Below are positions 47,240 through 56,500 of a DNA stretch of 64,000 nt, one piece after another. Position 1 is the stretch's first letter; each line of letters starts with the position of its first letter. A program made the translations under genes and the position numbers. This stretch comes from a candidate division KSB3 bacterium. Its GTDB lineage: Bacteria; Moduliflexota; Moduliflexia; Moduliflexales; Moduliflexaceae. Under the pieces are notes generated by a model that ran no database searches, was not told where the DNA came from, and was given only the letters and a program-made list of their open reading frames with translations. The stretch covers positions 1-64,000 of the forward strand of contig PDSJ01000013.1 of NCBI GenBank assembly GCA_002748425.1, written 5' to 3'.

Positions 47240-48094
47240 ATGACTTTAGAAGAAAAATATACTCGAGTACAAACAATCCTGCACGAGCTGGGTTCCGTGC
47301 TGGTTGCCTTTTCAGGAGGAGTTGACAGCAGCTTCTTAGCCAGAGCAGCCTCAGAGACTCTTGGGGACAAGGCTCAGGCTGTCACCGCCTGGTCTGAACA
47401 TTCTCCGGAATTTGATCCTGATGAACTGAATCGGCTTGTTCGTACACTGGGCATCCGTCACCACACACTGGTCTACGATGAATTCGACATTCCGCATCTG
47501 GCCCAGAATTCGGTTGAACGCTGCTACAGGTGTAAGCATTATCTTTTTTCAAATTTTCAGCGTATTGCCCGTGAGAACGCTTTAGACTGTGTGATCGACG
47601 GCTCAAATGCTGATGACGTTCACGACTTCAGACCTGGGATACGGGCCTTACAAGAACTGAAAATCCGCAGTCCTTTGCGGGAAGCCGGCTTAACAAAGGA
47701 CGAAATTCGAGCACTGTCAAAACAGTTGGACCTTCCGACCTGGAATAAGCCTTCTACGCCTTGTCTGGCGACGCGCGTCCCTTATGGCATGGAACTTACA
47801 CCAGAGATCCTGAAAGCGATCGGGAAAGGCGAACGCTTTTTGCGCAAACTTGGTTTTCGCCAGAACCGCGTCCGGCATCACGGCAGCATCGCTCGGATTG
47901 AACTTGTGGACAAGGATATGCGCCGCGTTATTCTCGGAAACCTTGGAGCGCCCATCACCGCGTATTTTAAGCAGATCGGCTATAGCTATACGACTCTTGA
48001 CCTTCAGGGCTTCCGCAGCGGAAGCATGAACGAGGTTTTACAGAACACGGATCGAGCTGAGGAGAGCGATCGTCACATAGAAAACACCGGATAA
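47240..48094 (+). CDS. larE: pyridinium-3,5-bisthiocarboxylic acid mononucleotide synthase LarE (sacrificial sulfur transferase)
   Basis: In nickel-pincer cofactor (NPN) synthesis LarE adenylates the pyridinium dicarboxylate made by LarB and inserts sulfur. The 284 residues contain the PP-loop SGGVDSS, a CYRC motif, DGSNADD and the TPCLATRVPYG motif with the Cys that donates its sulfur in L. plantarum LarE. Extra cysteines (CYRC) could instead bind a cluster, as in cluster-type LarE proteins. ATG 47240 was chosen because family similarity begins there; the frame runs upstream into the permease gene. larB follows after 44 bp. Confidence 0.9.
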   Translation: MTLEEKYTRVQTILHELGSVLVAFSGGVDSSFLARAASETLGDKAQAVTAWSEHSPEFDPDELNRLVRTLGIRHHTLVYDEFDIPHLAQNSVERCYRCKHYLFSNFQRIARENALDCVIDGSNADDVHDFRPGIRALQELKIRSPLREAGLTKDEIRALSKQLDLPTWNKPSTPCLATRVPYGMELTPEILKAIGKGERFLRKLGFRQNRVRHHGSIARIELVDKDMRRVILGNLGAPITAYFKQIGYSYTTLDLQGFRSGSMNEVLQNTDRAEESDRHIENTG

Positions 48095-48138
48095 GCAAAG
48101 CGCCGACACACTCTGCCGGTCCTGCTGAAACACCTTGT

Positions 48139-48906
48139 ATGGATATTCAACAGCTGTATAAACTGCTGCACGATCTACAAGAAAAACACATCGACATCGA
48201 CTCTGCTGTCGAGACCCTGAAAGCATTACCCTACCACGACATGGGATTTGCCAAAATCGACACCCACCGCCACCTGCGTCTAGGGGTCCCGGAAGTGATT
48301 TTCTGCCAGGGGAAACGCCTCGATCAGATCGTCCGTATTGCCGAGCGCCTGGTGCAAGATAACAAGAACATCATGGCGACCAGAGCCGATCCGGAGGTCT
48401 TTGACGCGATTCAGCAACGGATCGGTCATGCGGAATATTCCGATCTTGCCCGCATTGTCGTGATCAAGCCGCAGCCCTTCCCGAAAAAAGTCGGGCGCAT
48501 TGCAGTGGTCTGTGCCGGAACTGCCGATGTGCCTGTCGCGGAAGAGGCACGGGTAGTGGCAGAGACTCTGGGAAATCACGTGGAGACATTTTACGATGTT
48601 GGTGTCGCCGGTATTCACCGCTTACTGGATCAGTGCCACAACATCATGCGTGCCAATGTGATCATCACTGTGGCCGGTATGGAAGGCGCACTGGCGAGCG
48701 TTGTCGGCGGGCTGTCAGACAAACCTGTCATTGCCGTACCCACCAGTGTCGGCTACGGAGCCAGTTTTCACGGACTCTCAGCACTGCTCACAATGCTTAA
48801 CAGCTGCGCACCCGGTATTTCAGTCGTGAATATCGACAACGGCTTCGGTGCCGCTTATCAGGCCCATCTTATCAATCAGCTCGGGCACAGCACACAGACA
48901 GACTAA
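48139..48906 (+). CDS. larB: pyridinium-3,5-biscarboxylic acid mononucleotide synthase LarB
   Basis: First enzyme of NPN cofactor synthesis; it carboxylates and hydrolyses nicotinic acid adenine dinucleotide. The 255 residues combine a LarB-specific N-terminus (about 1-115) with a PurE-like C-terminal domain (AVVCAGTADVPVAEEARVVA, DVGVAGIHRLL, VAGMEGALASVVGGL, VPTSVGYGASFHG, NIDNGFGAA). It lies directly after larE on the same strand. larC (nickel insertase) and larA (lactate racemase) are not in the window, so the cofactor user is unknown. Confidence 0.93.
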   Translation: MDIQQLYKLLHDLQEKHIDIDSAVETLKALPYHDMGFAKIDTHRHLRLGVPEVIFCQGKRLDQIVRIAERLVQDNKNIMATRADPEVFDAIQQRIGHAEYSDLARIVVIKPQPFPKKVGRIAVVCAGTADVPVAEEARVVAETLGNHVETFYDVGVAGIHRLLDQCHNIMRANVIITVAGMEGALASVVGGLSDKPVIAVPTSVGYGASFHGLSALLTMLNSCAPGISVVNIDNGFGAAYQAHLINQLGHSTQTD

Positions 48907-48952
48907 TTCCCCCCTCAAAGGCGGATCGGCGATGGGAAGCCCGATTCCTTAC

Positions 48953-49708
48953 TCAAGATCGTGATGCTTTTCTCGCTGCCAGCACCAGATTTGGAGATTC
49001 CCTCTCAGCAAAAGGATGAAAATCCATGCTGCCGTAATATTCAGCCGTCATACCCTCAAATTTTTTCAGAGCAGCTTCCAGGTCCCGTTTTCGGTAGGGA
49101 TAGAGTTCCGTGCTGCTGAGGCGGTGTCTGGAAGCCTTGTCGGCCTCCCATTCAACAGTCAGGAGATTAAAGCGGAGACACTCCGGCAAAAAATCGTAAA
49201 AACGAATATATTCCGTTGTTCCCTCCCGATGAATGCCCACGAGACGCTCTTGCAGTTCAAGCACGCGATCGTAATTCAGCATTTGAATCACGAGGATGCC
49301 GCCGGGCGCAAGAAGACGCCAAAAACTTTCGATGGCAGCCTGAAGATCTGCCTGCGTGACAAGATGCGGCAAAGAATTCCCCAGGCAGAGCACAGCATCA
49401 AAGTGCCGGTCAAACTTCTGCGACAGGTCCTGCATGCCGCTCTGAACCCAGGGAATGCTCACATTCAGTTCTCTGGCATGACTCCTGGCTTGCTGCAACA
49501 TGGCTTCGGATATATCGGCAGCAACTACATCAAGCCCAAGTTGCGCTAAAATGACGGCATGTAAACCTGTACCGCAGGCCGTATCAAGTGCTGAGCGAAA
49601 ATGGTAACGTTCGATCCACTGCTGCAGAACGCTGATTTCCCGTTGTCGCCGCTCCTGAAAGCGAGTCATACTGTCATAATCTGACACGATCTCTTCGTAA
49701 AATCCCAT
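48953..49708 (-). CDS. class I SAM-dependent methyltransferase
   Basis: The 251 residues show motif I ALDTACGTGLHAVILA, an acidic motif II (VVAADISEAML), LCLGNSLPHL and motif III (LLAPGGILVIQMLNYDRV). The CLGNSLPHL/NYDRV pair resembles glycine/sarcosine N-methyltransferase-type enzymes, but the substrate cannot be assigned with confidence. The gene is convergent with larB (46-bp gap) and has no strand-mates nearby. Confidence 0.88.
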   Translation of the reverse strand: MGFYEEIVSDYDSMTRFQERRQREISVLQQWIERYHFRSALDTACGTGLHAVILAQLGLDVVAADISEAMLQQARSHARELNVSIPWVQSGMQDLSQKFDRHFDAVLCLGNSLPHLVTQADLQAAIESFWRLLAPGGILVIQMLNYDRVLELQERLVGIHREGTTEYIRFYDFLPECLRFNLLTVEWEADKASRHRLSSTELYPYRKRDLEAALKKFEGMTAEYYGSMDFHPFAERESPNLVLAARKASRS

Positions 49709-50119
49709 AAGTACTCCTAGTTAGAAGGCAGCTGAATATACAGTTTTTCTCCTCTTGATCCTCCTGCTGAAGCTCGTCATCATAGATGACGCTATCTTCG
49801 ATATTGCCTGCTTCTCGAGTGCGCAAGACATGTACAGCATTTTTTTACAAAAGCAGAAAGAATATACGAGCCGTTACGGGAAGATTGTCATGCACACTTT
49901 GTTTCTCCGGAGGAGAAAAAAGTCTTGACTTTATCGAAACTCTTCTACAGCAATATGGAGCAATGTGAATTCTTACAGGCGTTACCCGGATGCGCAAGAT
50001 GTGTATCAGTGAGAGGACGGCCAAAGATCCGCGCCGATCTGAGCAACACGCTCATTGGATACGGGTCTCTGTTCGATGAACCAATATCCTGACAGGCTTA
50101 CCTGAAGGAGGACGTTTCC
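49709..50119. other. divergent intergenic region upstream of upp
   Basis: This 411-bp stretch contains two short perfect hairpins: CGTCATC/GATGACG (49775-49781/49785-49791) and TTTCTCC/GGAGAAA (49902-49908/49912-49918). A TTGACT around 49924 lacks a -10 partner at normal spacing. No gene is supported. The upp ATG is preceded by a strong AAGGAGG. Confidence 0.45.
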
Positions 50120-50791
50120 ATGGCCGCATATATCAACGGCAAGCAATATCTGCAGTTAACCGTCTTGAAAATGACCCCGCAGCTGCATAGCTTAATGACG
50201 ATCGTACGGGACAAACATACCAAGCGGAATGATTTTATTTTTTATTCTGATCGTATCAATCGGCTTCTGGTCGAAGAGGGCTTGAATTATCTGCCAACGC
50301 GAGAAAAAATCATTGAAACCCGGACCGGCGAAGAATATGTGGGAGCCGAATTTGTCGGGAAAATTTGTGCCGTGCCAATTATTCGAGCCGGTCTGAGTAT
50401 GGAAAATAGCCTTAGAGAAGTCGCCAAACGAATACGGATCGGACATATCCTGATTCAACGGAATGAGGAAACTGCGGAACCAATGTTTTTCAAAGAATGG
50501 CTTCCGGATGATATTCACACACGCTTCGTCTTTATCCTCGATCCGATGCTTGCCACTGGAGGATCGGCGATCGAAACCATTAAACGTCTGAAGGAACGTG
50601 GTGTTGCAGAGGCAAAAATTATTTTCATCAACCTTGTAGCCGCCCCCCAGGGGATTGAAGCAGTCCTGTCCGCGTTTCCGGGCATCAGGATCATCACGGC
50701 GGAAGTCGACGCCGGTTTGGATGAAAAAGCCTATATTATCCCGGGCCTGGGAGATTTTGGCGATATGTATTTCGGCACTGAAGGAGCATAG
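50120..50791 (+). CDS. upp: uracil phosphoribosyltransferase
   Basis: Salvages uracil by condensing it with PRPP to UMP. The 223 residues show the PRPP-binding loop ILDPMLATGGSA, IIRAGLSMENSL and the C-terminal uracil-binding segment IIPGLGDFGDMYFGT, all family-defining. AAGGAGG is 8-9 bp before the ATG and predicts high translation. nnr follows after 63 bp and may be co-transcribed. Confidence 0.96.
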   Translation: MAAYINGKQYLQLTVLKMTPQLHSLMTIVRDKHTKRNDFIFYSDRINRLLVEEGLNYLPTREKIIETRTGEEYVGAEFVGKICAVPIIRAGLSMENSLREVAKRIRIGHILIQRNEETAEPMFFKEWLPDDIHTRFVFILDPMLATGGSAIETIKRLKERGVAEAKIIFINLVAAPQGIEAVLSAFPGIRIITAEVDAGLDEKAYIIPGLGDFGDMYFGTEGA

Positions 50792-50854
50792 CCATCAGCA
50801 GCTTGTCTTCTGGCAGCCAGAGATTTGAGAGCAAGATAAGGAGGAAGCATTCCA

Positions 50855-52402
50855 ATGAAAGTCGCCACAGCCGCAGAGATTCGAGAACTTGACCGCAGAG
50901 CCATTGAAGATGTCGGTATTCCAGGGGCCGTACTGATGGAAAACGCCGGCACAAAGGTGCTTCGAGTCATGCAGAAGCGCTATGCTGCGCTTAAACACCG
51001 GAAAGTTCTCATTGTGTGCGGAAAGGGGAATAACGGTGGAGACGGCCTGGTCCTGGCCCGTCACCTTTTCAATCGTGGTGTTGAAGTACGAGTCACACTC
51101 TTGGCAGACCGACACCAACTTGTGGGAGATGCTAAGCTAAACTTTGTGATCGCTGCCAAAATGGATATCCCGATCGTGGAAATCACGTCTAACGAGCAGT
51201 TGCCAGCGTTTCGTAATCTCCTGCCGCAAGCCGATATTCTCGTGGATGCAATTCTCGGAACTGGCCTGAATAATGCTGTCAAAGGATTGTACAAACATAT
51301 CATCGAATCGATGAACAAATCGGGAAAACCGATTATTGCCGTGGATATCCCTTCAGGTTTAAGCGCTGACAGTGGTGCGGTCCCCGGAAGCTGCATTCAT
51401 GCGGATCTCACCGTGACTTTTGCTGTTCCGAAGCGGGGGCTTCTCCTGTATCCCGCCGCCAATTATGTTGGACAACTTGAGGTCGTCGATATCGGCATTC
51501 CTGTCAATCTTCTGGATACATCCGAAATCCGCGTGCATGTCCTGGAAGCTGCCACCATCAAACGCAGCCTCATCAAACGTTCGCCCAATACCCACAAAGG
51601 GACCTACGGCCATGTGCTGGTCATTGCAGGTTCGCCCGGAAAAGCCGGAGCCGCGTTGATGACGGGGAGAAGTGCGTTGCGCGCGGGATCGGGGCTGGTG
51701 ACGCTGGCGATCCCGAAAAATCTGCGTGTGCCTCTGGAAATCCCCACGATGGAGGTCATGACGGCCGCCCTTCCGGAAACTCACAAAGGAACGGTCAGTA
51801 TCGACGCGTTCGACGAAATTATGCGTCTGGCCGAAGATAAACGAGTTCTCGCGCTCGGTCCGGGTTTATCAACTCACCCCTCGACGGTCGAATTAGTCTA
51901 TGCGCTTATTCGAAATATCCCTCTTCCGATGGTCATTGATGCCGATGCGATCAATGCAATCGCCTTGAATCCCGATATCTTGCTCGAAGCCAAAGCGCCG
52001 CTCGTGTTGACGCCGCATCCCGGAGAAATGGCGCGACTCGTCCCGAACACACAGATCCAGAATAATCGTATTCCTGTCGCTCAAGATACGGCTCACACAT
52101 ATCATGTCCATTTAGCCCTGAAAGGTGCGCGCACTCTCATTGCATCGCCTTCGGGAAATGTGTTTATCAACCCGACCGGGAATCCTGGAATGGCGACTGC
52201 CGGTTCCGGAGATGTCCTTACCGGCATGATCGCCGGGCTGATTTCACAGAACATGATTCCGATTGAAGCGACAAAAACCGGGGTGTTTCTGCATGGGCTG
52301 GCAGGAGATATTGTGAAAGAAGAAAAGGGAGATTACGGCATGATCGCCGGAGATATCCTGGAATCGATACCATACGCGATCAAACGTGTCCACGAACTGT
52401 GA
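50855..52402 (+). CDS. nnr: bifunctional NAD(P)H-hydrate epimerase / ADP-dependent dehydratase
   Basis: Repairs damaged NAD(P)H hydrates. The N-terminal epimerase domain (about 1-215) has MENAG, GKGNNGGDGLVLARHL, ILVDAILGTGL and DIPSGLSADSG. The C-terminal ADP-dependent dehydratase domain (about 225-515) has KGTYGHVLVIAGSPGKAGAA, LGPGLS, the TPHPGEMARL motif, NPTGNPGMATAGSGDVLTG and LHGLAGD. The 515-residue length is normal for the fused form. AAGGAGGAAG lies upstream of the ATG. Confidence 0.96.
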   Translation: MKVATAAEIRELDRRAIEDVGIPGAVLMENAGTKVLRVMQKRYAALKHRKVLIVCGKGNNGGDGLVLARHLFNRGVEVRVTLLADRHQLVGDAKLNFVIAAKMDIPIVEITSNEQLPAFRNLLPQADILVDAILGTGLNNAVKGLYKHIIESMNKSGKPIIAVDIPSGLSADSGAVPGSCIHADLTVTFAVPKRGLLLYPAANYVGQLEVVDIGIPVNLLDTSEIRVHVLEAATIKRSLIKRSPNTHKGTYGHVLVIAGSPGKAGAALMTGRSALRAGSGLVTLAIPKNLRVPLEIPTMEVMTAALPETHKGTVSIDAFDEIMRLAEDKRVLALGPGLSTHPSTVELVYALIRNIPLPMVIDADAINAIALNPDILLEAKAPLVLTPHPGEMARLVPNTQIQNNRIPVAQDTAHTYHVHLALKGARTLIASPSGNVFINPTGNPGMATAGSGDVLTGMIAGLISQNMIPIEATKTGVFLHGLAGDIVKEEKGDYGMIAGDILESIPYAIKRVHEL

Positions 52403-52471
52403 ACATCAAAATCCTATTCTGAAGCGTCTGCAGGTCGTCATGCTCTCTGACGAGATCGCACTCTCAGACCA

Positions 52472-53365
52472 TCAATGCTTCTGCGTGAGGTCCGTATTCG
52501 GTGTCCGCACCCTGTGATAATAGATCTCAGCGGCCTCCGGATCTTTTCTGGCATAATCCAGAAACATGGCGTAGTTGCTCAGGATAAACGCTTCATTCGG
52601 ACTCAGGGAGATGGCTTTTTGGTAGTACTTCTCCGCCAGGTCATACTCTTTTTTGACATTTTCGAGATAAAGGGCATAATTTCCAAGATTGTCAACATCA
52701 TCCGGGTCAAGTTCCAAAGCGCGCCGATAAAACTTCTCTGCTTCAGCATAGTCTTGTTTGATATAATACAGATAATAGGCATAACTGCCCAGATTTCCGA
52801 TATGAGTCGGCTCGGCATCCAAGGCTCGTTCGTAATAGCCTTCAGCTCGTTCGTAGTCCCCCATCACGAGCGAAAGAAATGAGGCATAGCTCCCCAGCAC
52901 TCCCGCATGTTTCGGGTTTGCATTGAGAGCACGAATATAATAGCTTTCCGCCTGTTCGTAATCCTCGCGAATGTAAGAGAGAAAGACGGCAAATTTCTTA
53001 AGATAATCAGCATTATCCGGGCTGATTTCAATAGCACGCAGATAATACTCTTCCGCCTGTTCGTAATCCTGTCTGATAAAATCGAGAAGCCGGGCATATC
53101 CCGCCAGCCCCTCAGCATAATCGGGATTGCACTCAATCGCTTTTAAATAATACGCCTCAGCCCTGCTATAGTCGCGGGAAACGCACTCCAGCAGTGTGGC
53201 GTAAATCGTTAAAAATTCAGTATTGTCCTGATACTGCTCCAGGAGCGAGGCAAAGAATTCAGGCTTTCCCATCCAGTCTTCTGGAAAATCCGGCACCTCT
53301 GCCCGAAGTTTCTGAAGCAATTCCTGACTCATGCAAAGCGCTTCCTTCAATCTGACTGAATTCAT
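52472..53365 (-). CDS. tetratricopeptide-repeat protein
   Basis: The 297-residue protein consists of a short N-terminal part, six full 35-residue repeats (residues 65-274; pattern DYxxAExYYxRAIExxPDNAxxLxxYAxFLxxIRx) and half-repeats at both ends. Spacing is exact, without insertions. No signal peptide or TM helix is seen, so it is probably a cytoplasmic protein-binding scaffold. It lies 181 bp downstream of the giant GT39-DUF2298 gene on the same strand. Both ATG 53365 and ATG 53332 have acceptable ribosome binding sites. Confidence 0.85.
   Translation of the reverse strand: MNSVRLKEALCMSQELLQKLRAEVPDFPEDWMGKPEFFASLLEQYQDNTEFLTIYATLLECVSRDYSRAEAYYLKAIECNPDYAEGLAGYARLLDFIRQDYEQAEEYYLRAIEISPDNADYLKKFAVFLSYIREDYEQAESYYIRALNANPKHAGVLGSYASFLSLVMGDYERAEGYYERALDAEPTHIGNLGSYAYYLYYIKQDYAEAEKFYRRALELDPDDVDNLGNYALYLENVKKEYDLAEKYYQKAISLSPNEAFILSNYAMFLDYARKDPEAAEIYYHRVRTPNTDLTQKH
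52544..53173 (-). repeat. six direct coding repeats of 105 bp
   Basis: Six head-to-tail 105-bp units code for the 35-residue TPR units of the adjacent gene. The units keep protein-level identity at about ten positions and differ at many third codon positions, so the array is old rather than recently expanded. Confidence 0.8.
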
Positions 53366-53546
53366 GGCGACGTGACTCCTTATTCCTGCAACATGTTTGT
53401 GTAATCCTTGATCATATTTTCCCTCTCCTTCAAGAAACGCTGAAGTTCGATGTTATAAACAGCAGAAAACGTTTTATCATACAGCTGTCAAAGTGCGATC
53501 ATCATTCTCAGCACCAGCTTTTTTGAGTCGAACAGGAACAGTTCTC

Positions 53547-56500
53547 TTACAACAGCCGATATATGACGGTCTCACCCGCTCGGAAGACTGTTTCAAAATA
53601 CTGGGGGTACTGTTCGAATTTCTGAAGCTGTTCCCGGGTAAAATCTCGCCGTTCGGTGCTGCCGATATAGATGTACTGGACCTGATAGGACCGCAGCAGC
53701 CGCAAGACCTGTCTGATGTCCGGACTGCCGTAGATCGTCTTGATATCCTGCACACGCTGATGGGCGTGATTCCAGTGCTCGCGCTGTTCGGCGTGACTTT
53801 GCCAGCCGAGCACTGTCGGCAGACCGGTGTTAGCCGAAATTCGAGCGTATTCATAAAGGTAGTCAGCGCCGCTCGCTTCGAGAATGACCGGTGTGCCGGT
53901 GACATGTTCGTTCAGCCAAGCCACCGCCTGATATTCTTCAGGGTTTTTCACCTGAATATACGCCAAACCGTCGAGGGTCGGCGAAAGATACTCTCTGACA
54001 TAGACATCCTGCTGATGCCGGCGGGCCCACACCGTCATGACCGGAAACACCAGCGAAGCGGTCATGAAAAGCGCACATACAGCATACCAGATTTTTTGAC
54101 CAAAGACCGCCAGGCGTTTGCGCCGTCCCGTCCGGCGTTGGAAAATGGCCTGAACCTGCCACAGGCTATAACTCGCTGCACAGGAAAACAGGAACCAGGC
54201 TGGGATATAGAATTTAAAAATCGTGTTCATACGTTTGTAGTCCCCGCCTTGCAGAAAATCCTTCACAAAGACAAGTTCACAACCGCCTGTAATGAGGCAG
54301 GCATAGATCAGACAGAGCCAGATATACTGCCTTGCCGTATTTTCTTCAGCAGACTGAGGTGTGCTGAACTCCGCAGTCCTCTTGGCATTTGCCGAATTCA
54401 CGATCACATAGCTTCCGAATGCGATCGTGAACGCAAGCAAGAGTAGAGTCGTATAATTCACCAGAAAAAGAGAGCTCCCCGCAACGTACAGGCAAACGGT
54501 CAGGCCCAGCAAACCCAGCAGAGTGCGCCAGGGATGGGCATGGCTGCAGGATGTCGCTGCTTTCACAATCAAATAAGAGAAGATCGAGAAGAAAAACGCC
54601 CCGAAAATTGTCAAATAATCGCTAAGCATTGTGGTCGCCCGACCGGTGAGCCCCAAGCCCATGCCGCTACGGGAAAACGCGGTGTAAAACGGAGCAAACG
54701 CCAGTAAACTGCCGGGGATAATCACTCCTATGAGAATCGAGAGCGGACGTAACGCGTGTTTCCAGCTGTGCCGGAGAGGCAAGCGCTGTCGCAAAGCGAT
54801 CAGCAGGCTCACCAGAATCAGAAAGATGACACCGGTCGGATAATCCCAGCTGCTCGTGACGCCCAGCGTACCGACAAGCAGTGAATACAGCAACAGTTCA
54901 AGGAGCCATCCGTCTGTCTGAAAACATTCCGGAATAGACTCCTGCCTATGCCCTGGACGATATTTGAAAAACAGGTTCATCCCAATCAGAAACACAGCAA
55001 GCAGAAACGGCATGTTCAGCAGATGGGCGTGGAGATCGACAAAAGTAAAGGTCCAGAAGGGAAATTCATGGACCGTAAAGGGAATGACCTCATGGGCCGG
55101 CCGGAAGTAACGATACACGCCCTCTTTTCCTTTCAGCATGTCCAGGAGCAGAAACAATCCGTCGAGATTACCTGCGATCGAAGAAACCCAAACTGTCAGC
55201 AGACCGACAAGCCAGCGCCGTGTCAGATTATACAGGAGACTGAATGTTTCAAGGATGACAAAGGCCGGAAAGAGTCCAAAAGCCAGATTATAGCTGATTT
55301 GCGGCGGAATGTTTGTGAGTTTTGTCAGACTGGCCACCAGATAATGCCCGAAGTAATAATAATTCAGTGGAAAACCAGAAATCCAGGGGTCTGGCGGCGG
55401 AAGTTGCTCTGTGCGGTTCAAGACGTTCACAAACGAAAAATCCATCGAGCTTTCGCTCCAGAAAATATCGGGATTATAAGCCCGGAAGATCGTAAACGCC
55501 GCAATGCCCATTAAAAAGACCGCTTCATACTGCAGAAACATTTTCCAATGAGTCGCCAGGATTGTCGAGAGTACCTTACAATAACGCCAGGCGATAACTG
55601 CCGAAAAGAGAGCAAACAGGCCGATAACAAAGAAGATGTGTTGTCGGGTATAGGCGAAAAGGCCGAGATGATTTCCCAGCCAGACCAGATAACACGGCAG
55701 AAGCAGTCCCAGGATTTTCGATACAGCATAGCCTTTGTCGGGCAGAAAACGAAAGCTCAGACTGCTCAGAGGAAAGGCCAGTAGTCCGAGGAACTCAACG
55801 CTCAACAGCCAGAACAGTCCCATACGCCACTGTCCTGAGACATTGGCTGTGGCGACGACGGAAGGCGCTTCGGCACAGCAATTGGACAAGAGCATAGAAT
55901 GCGCTTCAAGCGCGGGAAACCGCAGCATACGTTCGAGCAGCACGGACGCCGAAGCAGTATCAAGAGGAGCCTCCTGCATCATCAGTTCATAGAGCTCGTT
56001 GCTGGAAAGCTGCTCTGTCTTCCGAAAGAGAATTGTCTTGGGATGATCATACACACTAAAACTCTCATCTGCCAGGTCGTCGTTGAACGTGATGCCGAAC
56101 AGTACGGGAGCATTCGTAAAGGGTTCCACCGGCTGAAATCCGAGCGAACCGTCGAAAAGCAGCTTATAATAATTTGATGTCAGCGGGTAGCGCTCAGGGA
56201 CACGTAAAATCGAAGCATACACCCGCCGGGTCGCCAGGACGACCACCTCACTCTCATGCAATTGTTCAGCGATCGTTCTGATTTTTTGTTCACAATCCGG
56301 AGCATAGAGATTTAATTGCCGCTCGTGATAGTCATTGGGGCCGTGATTGTCAACAGAGACAAGCGGTGCGAATTCCCAGAGTTCCGTCAGAAGCCCGGAA
56401 CCTGTTGTGATATGCTTGTAAATCCAGCGTGAGGCCTGGACGCGAGAGTCTTCATGGCGATAAATCGAGAGGAATGCCAGTGAGGAGTATGCTGAAAACG

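Noticed and set aside
49786..49968. Short plus-strand open frame in the region before upp
   Set aside because: It has no ribosome binding site and no family resemblance, and it crosses a hairpin; it reads as chance.
52544..53173. CRISPR-like or satellite repeat array
   Set aside because: The 105-bp periodicity is explained fully by TPR codons and there are no spacers of constant length.
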